Of a stretch of DNA of 64,000 bases, positions 36,101 through 49,130 are shown piece by piece. The DNA lies in assembly GCA_013400975.1 (NCBI GenBank), contig WBMZ01011909.1:102175-166174 (forward strand), written 5' to 3'. The notes beneath the pieces were generated by a model. It worked only from the letters and a program-made list of their open reading frames with translations, had not been told where the DNA came from and did not search any database. Position 1 is the first letter of the stretch. Each line of letters starts with the position of its first letter. The position numbers were made by a program, and so were the translations under genes. The DNA comes from Atrichornis clamosus (lineage: Eukaryota; Chordata; Aves; Passeriformes; Menuridae).

Positions 36101-39100
36101 TTGTACCTGTTAGTTGTGGTTGGGAAAATATTGTTGATTTGTCTTTCAAGTTTCATGATTAAAACATTATCAGTGTTTTCAGTAATTGGTCAAAGCACAA
36201 CATTATTGTCATTGCAAGACTGCAAAAATGCCCAGAAGAGGAACAATGATGGCTTCATCCACCAGTTCTGTAGCCAAGTCTCAAGAAGCTGCATAATTTA
36301 CAAGATCCCAGAGATTTTTCTGGGGTTTTCACAATGGCCATACCTGCTTCCCTGTGAGCTACATCAGCTTAAAGTAACCTGGAGGTTATCTTCATGCTTT
36401 CTTACTGGCATTAAAGTATTGCTCATTAGTTAGAATCAGTCAGTGCCTATTCTGCTTGGCTTCATACAAATGCATAAGAAATTAAGTCCATGTCCTAAAG
36501 GCAAGAACTATGAGAGACAACAGAATGAGGAGGTGGGAAAGAGAACACAGGCAAGAAAGGTGGAATCATTTGTGCAAGATCAAAGTCAGAGGCAAATGGA
36601 GAAATAAAGGGCAGATTGCCAGTGTCCTGACTCAGTCTTCCCTGTGGTAGGATCCTTTTTGTCCTGAAAATGCAGTTGGAGAGGGGAAGAACTTCTTCTT
36701 ACTGCTATTTTGAATCATTTATGTAGAATGCTGTAATCAATTAACATAGTAATGAGTGACATTTTCCTAGCATGTTATGATTTCCTGGTGTCCCTTTGTT
36801 CACATTGGTATGGTAAAACTTTTTCAGATGCAGTCCTTTGCAAGATCTTACCCAATATCTTGAGCTTTGTTGATTCATTTTGTTACTTAAATCTATGGTT
36901 CTTATCCACCTGAACAATCATTAAATGTCATTAGGCAGTAACCTGAAGGTTTAAAGGTAACTCCTGAGCACAGTTTTCCTTTGGGTATGCAAGATAACTA
37001 TTTGGTTTCCACTTTTTTTTCCCAGTTGTTTTTTTTTCCAGTTTATTTGTGTGTATGTGCATATGTGTGTGGTTATTTTATGACTTACACCCAGACAGAA
37101 ATGGTGTTAAAAATCTTCTGAACATCTACAAGAATTGATGTGATTTTTGTGTCTTCTATTGCATCAGATATTACTTGGATTACTTCCCTCTGTCATAACA
37201 GGAATAAAATTGCCTTTTAAATGTTTGCTTTGCCTGTTGACATTTTAAACTTTTGTACATGACTTTGGAAAAGAAACTAACTGAAGAGAAACCACCCAGT
37301 AACCTATTGAAGTTTCTGGGTAACAGTACCCAGATGCTGTGGGCAGCATCTTACTATGTGCATATTCTTGGCCTCAGTTTTGTCTTTCAACCTGACTGAT
37401 TATAATGCAAAAATATCTTTGGGCGTTATTATACCCTAGGTTTTGCACCACTGAGTAAAGATATCCCAGTCTGGTTCTGGGAGATTTTGACTTCAGTGTG
37501 GTAATACAGTGTTGGAATTTAGTCTGATGGTAGGGCTGTCTTTATGTGGGGAACCACCATGCCTTCAGCTGTGATAGGACTGCTCTGATTGTTCTAACAA
37601 ATGTGGATTTAGTTCCGAGACTTTGTTCAGCATGAGTGACCGACTGACCACTTTTATTCCCTCATATTATAGGAATATAATTATATAGGAAAGTCTCCAC
37701 TGACTTTCATTTGATCTGGGACGTACAGTTCTGTAGATTACATATTTATGAGCGCTGAAGTTAAAGTATGCTTAAATATTACATAAATTTACCTTTTTTT
37801 TTTAAATGTAGCATCTTACATATTAATTTTGCTTACTTACTTGCATCCCATGAGTTGCCATGTTTGTTGGTCAATATACAGTGAGTGGCACTGGCTTTGA
37901 AATTGTTTTCTGAAGTGCTCTTATCAGCAACATCATCCATAATGCTCAGTTATAGCTGGATAGTAATTGCCTGTCTATGCAGTGTTCCTTTACAACAATT
38001 TTCTCCTGTGTAGCTATATATATGTAGTCATTACTGAAAAGTGTAAATAAAGAATCCTTTTAGTGGTGTAGTTTCCCTGGGTACCTACTGTGCTCTTATT
38101 ATCTAAAGCATACTCCCCATCTGTAGTTCTGTTCTATTAAAGGATAAAGACATAACTATGAATTAAAAATTAAAATGCTTGTTGTAGATTGGAGAGCAAG
38201 GTCTATTAAAATATATCTGGTGCTAGGCTCACAGTACAGTAGATAGATTACACTGAGCACCAGTTAAGCAAGGGGATGAAAAATGAGTGATTTTCATCAT
38301 TCAGTTAAATATAGTGCTAAGTGGTATGTGCTAGCATTAAAAGCAAATTACTTAGCACTTCACCAATCACAGCATGAGAACATTCCTTTGGAAACAGTAT
38401 TTCCAGTGATGCTCAGTCCTCAGTTTTATTAAATAAATCTGCTGTTAATGCTTAAGGAAGCAGTAGAAGACATATTGCTATGGTAATAAAAAGATTGAAA
38501 ATGTAAAAATAAAGAGAAGCAGTACCTCATTTTAATAAATGTGCTAAGAAATCCTCCCTCTCTTTTAACAACAAAACTCCAAAGTGCTGGTAGATCTGTA
38601 ATTTCCTGTACTTTCTTTAGGTCTTCCTTTCTTCCTAATGAATATGACCTTTCCTTTTTTTTTCTTCTTTGTAATGACATTTTTTTTTCTCATAAATCTG
38701 CTGCCATGTCACCGAACATTTTGATGAGCTTTTCTGACTCCCTCTTATATCTCCTTGATAGGATATTATTATCCAGTAATCTAAAGATGAGGAGCCTGGT
38801 CCTCAGCAAAGGTACGTTTTGACTGCTCAGTTAAAGACAATGGAGAAGTGAGAATTTATAGCACAAGATGTTTTGACATTGAGGGCTTTATATGATGTGG
38901 CAACATTATTTCCTCCACAACAATGGGCTTTAGAAGACCCTCAGATCTGTTGTCTGAACACATGGAAGATGTGAGAAGTCATAAACCTTTCTGAGTCTCA
39001 GACCATTCCTAAACCACTGCCTCTTCCTAAACATGAGTCACCTGTCAGGAGCTACACAGCAAAATTCCTGGAAATGACACATGCAGGAGGTGGTCCAAGG

Positions 39101-39299
39101 CCTGAACCACAGATGCATCTTCACCAGCCAGATCAAATGTTAGAAGGAGGGAAAATTACATCTGAGGTATAACAATTACAAAATCAATGAGCGTATGTAT
39201 GAAGCTATTTTGAGTGCTTCATTTTTCCCCTAGTGTCATTCTTTGGGGAATCCTATTTTGAGTTTTCTTTTATGACTAGGTTTGAAGGCTATTTTTTAA
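33142..39299. other. AT-rich non-coding stretch
   Basis: No recognisable gene or transposon. Open frames of 143 codons (minus, 33349-33780), 145 codons (plus, 35676-36113) and 118 codons (plus, 36077-36433) lack motifs and are within chance expectation. A 14-bp unit TCAGGTTTGCTTGT is repeated at 36067-36080 and 36091-36104, with a 24-bp period. Several T-runs and an (A/T)-rich stretch at 37.6-38.1 kb are unremarkable. Confidence 0.45.
36067..36104. repeat. Two-copy 24-bp-period direct repeat
   Basis: TCAGGTTTGCTTGT at 36067-36080 recurs exactly at 36091-36104, separated by 10 T-rich bases. It is a local duplication in non-coding DNA. Confidence 0.8.
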
Positions 39300-39304
39300 T
39301 AAAG
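39300..39304 (+). repeat. Left target-site duplication of the LTR (TAAAG)
   Basis: TAAAG here is repeated exactly at 39874-39878 on the other side of the LTR. A 5-bp duplication is usual for ERVL-type (class III) integration; other retroviral classes give 4-6 bp. Confidence 0.75.
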
Positions 39305-39873
39305 TGTATTGTGTTTGGCTGGCATGGAGTTCATTTTCCCCCATCAGTCCTCACAGGGCTGTGCTCTGCATTGGCAGCTGCAAAGGTGTTGGTGCCGTGC
39401 CGGTGTTATGGCTGTTACTGAGCCATGCTCACGCTGTCTCCCCAACATTCTGCCCCTTACCAGTAGACTGGGGGTGGGCAACAAGTTGGGAAGGGACACG
39501 GCCAAGACAGCTGACCCAAACAGACCAAAGGGATAGTCCATGCCCTGTGGCACCTGCTCAGCAATAAAAGCTAAGGGAAAGGAGGACAACAGGGTGGCAT
39601 TCATTATTTATGACATTTCTCTTCCGCAGCAACCGTGACACATACTGAAACTCTGCTTCCTGAGAAGGGGCCAGACATTGCTTGCTGAGGGGAAGTAGAG
39701 AATAAAACCTTTTGTTTTCCTTTGTTTGCAATTTATTAAACTGCCTTTATCTTGATTCATGAAGGTTTTTTTCCATCTTATTTTCTCCCTACCCCCCCGC
39801 CATCCTGCTGTGGAGGGGTGTGATTGAGCGGCTTGGTGGTCAACCGATGTCCAATCAAGGTTAACTCATCACA
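39305..39873 (+). mobile_element. Solo LTR of an avian endogenous retrovirus, probably ERVL-like
   Basis: The 569-bp element starts TGTATTGTGTTTGGCTGG and ends CTCATCACA, the TG...CA ends of an LTR, with TAAAG duplicated on both sides. Internal landmarks match an abundant bird LTR family that I recognise: GGGAAGGGACACGGCCAAGA, CAGCTGACCCAAACAGACCA, a decayed TATA element (AATAAAAG at 39563-39570), then AATAAA (39701-39706), ATTAAA (39735-39740) and the C-rich part before the 3' end. No second LTR and no gag, pol or env remnant was seen nearby, so the internal part was probably lost by LTR-LTR recombination. The copy is diverged. Open frames inside it (39304-39567, 39309-39536, minus 39344-39604) are incidental. 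The class assignment rests on the duplication length and memory of the family. Confidence 0.88.
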
Positions 39874-39878
39874 TAAAG
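39874..39878 (+). repeat. Right target-site duplication of the LTR (TAAAG)
   Basis: Exact repeat of TAAAG at 39300-39304. The match extends one more base (ATAAAG) if the last A of the LTR is counted, so a 6-bp duplication cannot be fully excluded. Confidence 0.75.
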
Positions 39879-42800
39879 AGAAACATGTAGGAAGTGAATA
39901 GTTCATCTATTTATAGTACAAATGTTGGCTGGAGATGCTCGGGGTTTTCTTCTGGCTCTACATTTCTGGGATTCTGTGGAAATTATGTTATCTGCCCCAA
40001 ACAAGTATTGTTTCCACTTTTTCTTAATTGATGCTTAACACCTTAGTGAAATCAGTGTAGTCTTATACAGTAGAAGTCCTTTCACTAATCATGTAGGATA
40101 ATGATATTGGATCTGAAAGAAACATTTGACAAAATCTAGACTTATTTTAAAAAGTTTCCTTATGAAAAATAAAAAGTCTTTTTTTTTACAATAGATGTTC
40201 TAAAACAAGGCATTTAAACAATGCTTTCTTCTCTTTGTGCAGTAGATTTTTCATTCTTATTTCCTTCTCCTTTTCTACTTTAATGTGCACTCCAACGTTG
40301 GCCTTTTTTTCTTTTTCCTTGTTTTACTAGATCTTTATCCAAAATACTTCCTTAAACCTTAGAACAACAGACATTCTTTTTGGTACCAATTTAATCTTTC
40401 CTTCTCAAAATATTTGAGGACATGATATTTAATGTAGTTTTCAAAACATAGAATTCTTTTTTTCATTTCCCGGGCTGACACATAATGGCTCTGATGCATC
40501 TTTCCTGGCTCTGCCAATCCTGTCATATACACTAATATGAAGTAATGACACAAGGTTGACTTAACTAGACATAATAGGGCATATTTCTAAAACATTCTCT
40601 ATGAGAGGTATATGCACATATCTTGCTACTTGTTAATGAAATTGGAAAAGTTCTTCATCTGCACTACAACATATATTTATAATAGTCTCCTTCTCCATAG
40701 GTGCAGAGTCCTTACATAATAAAATAATAAAAATGAAAAAAATGAAAGCACTCTGCACAGCATTGTTTTGAATGAATTTTAGAACTTCACCATGGACAGT
40801 GAATTTGGGGCAGCAGACAGCTACCATTGTATCTAAAATCAGTGCAAGAATATGTGTGTATGTGTGTGCCTATGTATACAGAAGGATAGCAGGACAGATT
40901 TCAGTGGTAAGGCTCTGTATCTTAAACCTTTCCAGAGTTTTGTCTTTTGTTGATGCTGTTTAAGTCCTTCTTTCCTATTCTGGAATTAAAAATCACTGTT
41001 TGAAGGCTTTTGTCTTTTTTCCACAGACATTATCTGTTATTATATTAGAGAGATTCTGAACTATCAGAGAACATGCACTACTTTTTTCATAATATCTTTC
41101 AAATTAGAGATGAAAAAGTCTAAATTTGTTGATGGTCTCATCACATGATTTTTTCACATTAACAAGAGGTGGACAGGAATTTGTTGCAGCTTCCTATTCT
41201 CCCCTCATCCACTCACACTCCTTCCCTTTTAAGCACTGGAAAGATTACCACATTACACTGACCTACTAACAACTCTTAAATACTGGCTTTTCCTTATGAA
41301 TCAATGACCTTATGCACACGTATCCATCTTATCAGGAACACAACGTGTTACTTGAGTCTTGGGCTGTATGTATAAGCTGAGGGCTTGTCTCTGCCTCTCT
41401 GACAGCCTGAGGGATTTTAGAAGGAATGTCGAAAAAGCCAATACAGGCAGTTTGGTCCAAAAAGAAAACAGTGAGCACAGACTAAGAGATGTTGCATTCA
41501 AATTGCTGATTTGTAGCTTTCCTCTTCTACCCGTGCTATTATTGTGGACACATGCTCTCCTTTGAGCACAGCTGTGCCACCTGAAGAGATCCTACAGCTG
41601 CTTTTTGATGCAGGAGAAGCTCCCATGGGAGCTCACCCATTTCAGATTGAGCAGCAAATTCCTTCTGTTCCAGCTGCTCAAACCTCACAGGACCATATTT
41701 AGCCAAAATGGGTGTGAGAGCATTCACACAAACAACTCCACTAGCAGTTCTGAGTGCAGTAATGACTGAACAGGGGGTGGTGAGGACAGGTGGGAGTGAT
41801 GCTGTTATTCCCTGATCCAGCACAACTGCAACTGAAGTGGATTTGTGCTCTGGGTGTGTCTGGCTGGCTGGCTTAAAGGTTTATTTGGAAGTGTTTCTTT
41901 TTTGACTATGAATGCTGTGAGTGATAAGACAGACCTTTGAGGCAAGAGTCCTCTCAGACAGCCCAGTGTCTGGGGATGAAACATGGACTTTAATGTTCAT
42001 TTTAGACAGAGATGAAAGAAAAAGCAAGAAGTGTGTGCTGTGAGAACGTGCAAGGAAGCAACACAGACATCTACATTAGCAATGGCACAAGACAGGATGA
42101 ACAGATCTGTAGACCTTCATCTAGTGCTGAAGGTTTGGCAGGCATGCCACACAGGTTGTGGGGGTTTACTTCACACTAGTTGTAATCTGGTCCTTTGGCT
42201 GTAACACCTGCTAGGCACTGGAGTAAGATACTTTTATTTCTGAAATAAACTTTCAGGAATAAATTGGAATAATCTTCCAGTCTCATTTCAACTACAGAAC
42301 CCGCTGGGTGTGCCCCAAAACTGCCACTGTGTGAAGGAGAAAACACTGCGTGGGGACAGTGAAAAGATTTGGCCTGAAAACTCAGACACTTGCCTCCAAA
42401 GTTACCCATGTCACCTTGCTTGGGAGCAGGAAAGACATGCAATATCCATCTAATGGATCCAAGTTGATGCCTGTCCACCAGGGAAACCTGCTCAGCCCTG
42501 TAGTGGCTTATACTCTGAGCAGTAGTAGGGTTGTCACCAAAGTAATTAAATAGATGTATGTTTTAAAACTCATTTTTAACCACATAGGTATGTTTTCAAA
42601 AAGAAAAAAATATAATTGATGATGTTTATTATTATTATTATTACTATCATAATCATTATCCTTACAATTACTCTGCTGCTGCTGCTGTTTTCATAATTCC
42701 TTTCTTCTGCTCTGAGGGAGAAACTCAACTCATGATTAATCTACCACTCATGTACATTGGGGTAAAGAATAGCACTAAAATGAGAGCTCCCAACCAGCTT

Positions 42801-45800
42801 CAGACAGAACAACACTGAAGAAGGAACGGAGGCTTTTGTAACTTCCCTGAACACAGCGGACATTAGCCTTAAGAAGCAAATAGGCTTTTGATTTTCTCCA
42901 GTACCTTTGCCAGCCACTCTGTGAGCCTGTGCATGATTCCATGTGGTGGATGAGGAGCCGCATTCACTCTGCAGGCTGCAGACCTCTGAAGCCCACTTAA
43001 CTGGGCCATGTGCAGTCCCAGCTCTTATATTCCTGGGTGAGATGAAAAGAGATGCTGAGAAAGATACTGCTTTGAGTGAAGGACCCAATAAGAGGATGTC
43101 TCAAGGCTTCTGATCAGATGGGACATGAATGGGAAAGGGGCTTCATACAAGGTCAGAGCTTTGTCAGCAAAGGCTACTGTGTTTTTATTGGCTCTACGAG
43201 GTTTCAGGAAGGAGAGTGATTTGCCTGGGTAATTAGGTCAAGATTGTAGTAGTTTGGCTTCCTTTTATCCTTGTTATGTGGATAACTCAGATTTATTTTT
43301 TCTTCTCCAGAGACTCAGCAGTACAATTTCAAAATTGACATGGTGCTTATCAGAAGTTGGTAATTGGATAGTGCAACCCATTTGTTTGATAAAGCTGAAC
43401 TGTTCATTTTTGGTTTCTAAAAGCTAATAGGCATTGTTCCTTCTTTGACATTTGATTTTAATGGCTGTAATGTTGCTCCTGTCTCAACAGCTATATGTCT
43501 GGGTGTTTTTCTTGACTCCACGCTTCCTCTGCAGGCTGCAGGAGACTGTCTTTAACACTTTAGCTTCCAGCACATGTAGTAGTTTCCTCACTCCTCCAAA
43601 TGCTGCTGGATCCCATGGAGCTGGCAGAGCCAAAGTGCTAGGATTCAGTGGTGAATTAAAGCTGAAGGCAGAAGTACAGGTTTTCCCAGGTCTGCATTGC
43701 TCTAGTTTATCCAGAAATAGAGTAATCATAAAAAAAACCCCAAACCCAGACCCCTCTTCATAATAGTTTTGCACAGCATGATCCTAGGAAAGTTGGTTAG
43801 GGGAGGCAAAACTTTGATAAAAAAGGGATGTGTGACACTCCTCTGACTGTATCATTTGCCACTGAATGGAGTTTTGTGAGGTACCACTTTTGTTACTGTA
43901 GGACTGGGTTATTGCAGCTCCTTTTTCTCCAGCCTTTGAGCAAAACCAACTCATGAACTATGCAACACTGCTTTAAGGCTCTTTTTATGAGACTAGCCTA
44001 ATCTACATATGGCATTGTCCCTACTTTACAGTCTTTTAATTGGCTACAAGCGGCTTACCATATTGATTGAAAAATTCTTCTTGTTACATTTAGAGCTATA
44101 GTTAATTATGATGTTTCTCCTCTCCTTGTCTTCTTGATTTGTAGTTCACATCTCCTTCTCAGGAGCTCACTCCTTTCTCTTTCACCTGGAGTCCCCTCTA
44201 CTGGGTCTCATTCCCACCCTGCTTTCATAAAATCTCATGTATAAGCCTCTGCTGTTAGCAAGATACTGAAGAAGATGAACCTGGGGCTCAGTGACAAATT
44301 CTGCATTCCAAATAAATACTATAAAGCTCTTGGTAGTATCATTGCATTATTTAAGATTCATTGCTTAGAGAATATTTCAGCAGCAAAATAAAAAATAAAA
44401 TTTTTTTAAAAAGCCCTGACCCTAAATATTTTGTGTATGTTTTACTGGAGCTAAAGAGAGGTTACAGAGAAAAGGTCAGTCAGTAAATACAATGCATATT
44501 TCCTTACAGTTAAATACAGTAGAATCCTTACTGAAAGAGCTGTTGAAAACAATTGTCACTCTTGATAACTGTAAATGTGTAGCAAAGTTAATTCATTCAC
44601 TTATTGTTATGGAAAGACTACCAGAAGAAAATGCTATGATGAATTATTATTCTCCAGAAATTTGACTGTAGTAATTTCTCCTAGATTATGATCCAATGAT
44701 CCATGAATTTATAACTCCTGCAAAAACAAAAGAGTGTTAAATATTGCGGAATATCTGTCTTATTTTTAAGTGTTGCATCAGATTGCTGTACAACCCTCAC
44801 TGCTGATGTAATCAACAGGAAATCCGTCTAAGCAAGAAAAATGTGAAATGGCCACTCTGTCACGAGTAAAACTGATTGAAAAAATTCCACTTGACACCCT
44901 GTGTCACAAAGTGGGGACAGAAATTTTAGCATAATTCAGGAACTCAAAAGAGAGTTATTCCAAGACCTAGAAAATGTTGTCACTCTCTTTGGAGTAAAAC
45001 GTGTGAATTATTTTTATTGTTGCATTCATTAGTGTCCATATTTCCTCCTTTTATGCCTTATTTTACACATTTAATTTAAATGAGAGCAAATGTGTTCTGG
45101 CTGAATGTCATACATATGTTGTATATAATAGAACTATGATTAACTGTATGAATAATTACCAGTTGTAACTAAACAATTCAGATGGATAGTTTCATTAAGA
45201 AAACAACATGGGGTCATTATAAGGTTCTGGTCGCTGCCCCCAATCTTAGAAAAAAATATAGTTCTCTGAACCACCACTCTGAACTGGTGATAAAATATCC
45301 CAAGTAGGCTCACATTAAGCTGGATAATATGCAGGCTGCTTGATTTGTATTGAATATGTGTCTGGTGGCTGGAACCCACTGTAATGAACTAGCCCACAAA
45401 TCACAGCTTAATGGGAATCTACTTATACATATTGCTTAATTAAAAGTTGTGAGCTTATTAACATGTGTCTTTGGCACTGAGCTTTGGGGATGTAATCTCT
45501 GTGCAAATAAGACTAGGTTGTAAAAGTTTTATAGATTGACAATGATATTAAATTCCATACCTTAATAACCCATCATTTTCTCAAACCATGGTTCCTATTC
45601 TGTATTTATTCAAAGCTGTAACAAATTATTTGTTTGTAATCCTTTACCTACAGACTTTGGGTGCTTGCTTTATCTCAGAACGCTGGTGCTGCTGATGTGC
45701 ATTTACTGTCCATTTTTTTTAGGTGTTGATAGCTATTCTGGCTGGCTGGCATACAAGCTCAGAGACTCTTTTTATTATAGAGGCACCCCATAGCACAACA

Positions 45801-48800
45801 CATTACTTAGAATTATGCCAGTGTTTCCATTATAAACCTCTGTTTTCATGGGTTTATAACTTTACTGTAAAAATTTGCTTCGGGCTCAAACTTGGACTAG
45901 AAGTTCCAAGAGTGGGAGGGAACATTTTTTAACAATTAGAACAAAAATCTGCAGTATGTTGCTCTTGGTTACATTACTTTCTTCATTTCCTTATAGCTAG
46001 TTTCGGAAACACTTCTGTCCAATTTTTTGTTCATTTTTTTTTTTTTGCATGTGACATCTTAGCTGGGCTGTATCTTCTTTATCACAGTTAATTCCATTTA
46101 CTGTTCATGATTGAATCCATTTTACTTAAGGAAAATAAAACAATAAAGCAATCTCTTGTAACGTTTTAAGAACACAACATCTTTTTTCTCTATGGAAATA
46201 TTTATTTCAACCTACTTGGCACCTCCCCTTAGACACTTTGTAATATGAGGAGGCTATAGGGAGGAGAAGAAGGGAGATAACCGGAGACAGAGAGATGAGC
46301 TTTCAGAGGTTGTTGCAAGATTCTAGTGGTTTTCATGAATATCACGTATCCATGGCTGTCCTTTCAGAAGAGAGGCACACATTTTCACATTACACTCTCT
46401 GAATCACAGATTCAGAATCACAGAAAAGAGCAAAGAAAATAAAGCTCTGTTCTCACTAGTTTGGATGTCTTTCTCTTCAGGAACTCTGCCTGAGAAAAGG
46501 ACTGTTAGTTGTGAATATGCCTCTTCCCCTTCATGCCTTGTTTCCCCATCCCCTCACCTCACTGTCCCACCAGAGAGCAGACATGGCAAGGAACTTTGGT
46601 TTTCCCCAGCAGACCTCTTTGCCAAAATAGGGTTAGGAACCATTTCAAGCAGATGTTCTCCTACATGCGAGAAAGTTGTATTTGTTGCCAGCCTCGAATC
46701 AGTTTGAGTAAGTGCAAATGAAACCAGCTCTCCTTAAAGGACTTGGAAGTGAGAGATGAGAACTTGAGTCTCCATAAACGACTTGAACATGTGAGGAGAG
46801 ATCAGTCTGAGGGGAACTGCACTAAGTCTCATGATGTTTACCAGAGAGCTACACAGTTCTTCTACCCTTGAGGAGACAGGAGGATGTGTGCTATACCTTT
46901 GTATCTGTACTTTACTCTCATGTTGTCCCTAAAAAATATATCTGGGGGACAAACAAGGATGGTTGTTCAAACAAAAAAGGAGATGGGCAGGATTCTGTCA
47001 TGGCAGATCTGTCGTATCTGACACAGACCTGTGCATCTGTGTCCAGCCTGAAGTTTTCCTGCAGCAGCACAAGCCCTGAGCGGTGCTGCCATACCTCTTC
47101 CGCAGTGTGGTGTCTCCAAACCAGGGTGGTTACCAACCCTTGGTGATTGACACTGAGAGTCTCACATTTGAGGTGCCCTACAAGAAGGCATCTCCTCACC
47201 CTGGAGTTAATCGTATGTTCAGTTGCTGTCTGCCCTGAGGCCCAAATGCTGTTGTGCCTTCTAAAGCTTTGGGCTGAAAGCTTGGGGTAGGTCATTATTA
47301 GGAGCCTACTGCCAAGAGAGGTTTTTGTTGAGAAAAAGCAGGGAAAGAAGGGTCTGTCTCTGGAGAAGGTTTCTGAATGTCCTGGATCTAGTTTCTACTG
47401 CAGTCTTTTTTATCATGCTGGACACTGCAGTGGGGTCCCATCGCAACAAACTGAGATCCAGCAGCCAGCAGATCTGGACCAGGCTGTGGTATCTCACAAT
47501 CCTGATTTGTACAGAGCCTGATGCAACAGGTGGTCCCTGTGTGAGCTTTTACAGTGAGCATTATGCAGTAATGAAGGATTAATCACAAGTGACTAACAAC
47601 AAGGTAGTTCTGTCTGGAATAGGATGTAGATGAATATGTCCTAGTTGAAGTAATAAGTATTGTTTTCAATATATATGCTAAAATAAACTGTATAGTTATT
47701 CTGTATTCACAGCAGTTAATGTAACTGCATATGACAACTGAATAAGAAAAGTTAGAATAGAATATCCATGAAGGATTTTCTATTTGTAGCCAGAAATTTT
47801 GAGTTCCGTACACAAACTACTTTTATTCCAGTTCCTTCATTTTTTGCATTCATCAACAATTTTGACAGCTCAAAAAATAATTATTTCAGTTTGGCACAAA
47901 ACTCAGTTATATTGAACAATTGATTAGAAAAAAAATCAAGTCTGATGTGGTTTTAATTTCACACATCAAAACTGTATAGCAAAAAGGAGTTTTCAACCAA
48001 ATTATTGTTTCAACCTGAATTGTCAAAACATTTAATTACAAAATGAATGCACTGACAGAGCTGAATTTCTTGAAAAAAATTATTTTGACAAGAAATTTAG
48101 TAACATATCCATATTTTCATAAATCCATTTGATAGCACCCTTCTGTCTGTTAAAAATTTTCCCTGCTTTAATCCCAAAGCCAAACTATCAGGACCTGACC
48201 CAAGAAAACAATTAAATACCACTGGAGTCTGGAACTTGAGAAAACATTTGAAGTGTTGAACATGCTAAGTTTCTGGCCTGCTTCCTTCTGTAACTCCTCT
48301 TTAGAAATCTACTCCCTCTTAATTAATTTGATTAAGTAGCATTTTATCTGAGACACACTCCATTGTGAAGAAAAGGAAAGTAAGAAGAGCTAGTTGGCAG
48401 TTAGACTAATGAGAAAATGATAATTTCTCTAATACCCTGCCAGGGTACAGTAAAATACTACTCGCATTAAAATAAAAGTTATATTTCCCTAATCTTTTAG
48501 AGATGTGTGATTCTTTCAAAATTATATTAAAAGCAAAGATTTATTACTGTCCCAAGTCTCAGCCCATTTGTTCTAAGAGGTATGTTTGAATTCCAGGGAA
48601 GAAAAAGGAGAATTAATACAAATCTGTCTTACACACTTTTGTATCGTATCCTTTCCACAATTTCATATGGCTTTATTTTTATAATAAAACTGAACTTATA
48701 TCCATATCTTTTGAATATCCTGATTCATTAGGCAGCCAAGGATTGCTCTGGGAGCAATGTCAGTGTGTTGTTTTACCTGGGTGAGAAACCCAGAGACAAT

Positions 48801-48829
48801 AACTCCAGCCCTCGCTGCTGTGTTACACA
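39879..48829. other. AT-rich non-coding stretch
   Basis: Nothing gene-like was recognised. The longest frames (125 codons minus at 46918-47295, 115 codons minus at 42741-43088, 103 codons plus at 43452-43763) have no domain signature. Simple repeats lie at 42626-42687. A single-mismatch CTCF-like motif in reverse orientation is at 44191-44204 (GTCCCCTCTACTGG), about what chance predicts. Confidence 0.45.
42626..42687. repeat. (TTA)n and (CTG)5 simple repeats
   Basis: An ATT/TTA trinucleotide tract (42626-42642) decays into related AT-rich sequence. It is followed, about 30 bp on, by five perfect CTG triplets at 42673-42687. Both are short microsatellites. Confidence 0.8.
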
Positions 48830-49130
48830 GACAGCCGAGCAATTAACCCACGAGCATCCTCCCTTTGTTGCACTTCTCATGCACGGGCTGGTTGTGAGAA
48901 AGCCTCGCAAAGAGCATCCAGGGACGCAGCCAGGTCGACGCCAGGGTGCGGGGGGTAAGGGACAACCAGGCAGGGTGGTGCCGCGTGGGGTGTGTCCGGG
49001 GAGCCTGGCGGTGCACCACGGACTGCCCGGCTGCTGCCACCGGGGTGATGGCAGTGGTTGAGTGCTGATGGCAGTGCTGAGGCGCCAGCAGCGACCGTGC
49101 GGCACGGAATCACAGAATCGCTCATCCAGG
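48830..49130. promoter_or_regulatory. Small CpG-island-like block
   Basis: By hand count this roughly 300-bp block has about 21 CpG dinucleotides, against very few in the surrounding kilobases. Its GC content is well above 50%. CpG-containing words include GTCGACGCC, CCGCGTGG, CACCGGGG and GCGACCGTGCGGCACGG. That would roughly satisfy the classic island criteria. No TATA box or recognisable first exon was found. Open frames on both strands (98 plus; 110 and 135 minus) are a consequence of high GC. It could be an orphan promoter or enhancer island, or a GC-rich repeat remnant. The CR1-tail-like CACGGAATCACAGAAT at 49103-49118 hints at the latter. Confidence 0.45.

Noticed and set aside
35676..36433. 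Overlapping plus-strand frames of 145 and 118 codons
   Set aside because: Different frames, no domain signature, and a local 24-bp direct repeat in the overlap; consistent with chance.
44191..44204. Reverse-orientation CTCF-like motif GTCCCCTCTACTGG
   Set aside because: One mismatch at a fixed position and no supporting context; about one such hit is expected by chance.
49103..49118. CACGGAATCACAGAAT as the tail of another CR1
   Set aside because: Only about 16-20 bases resemble the CR1 3' end and the sequence after it does not follow CR1, so I did not call an element.
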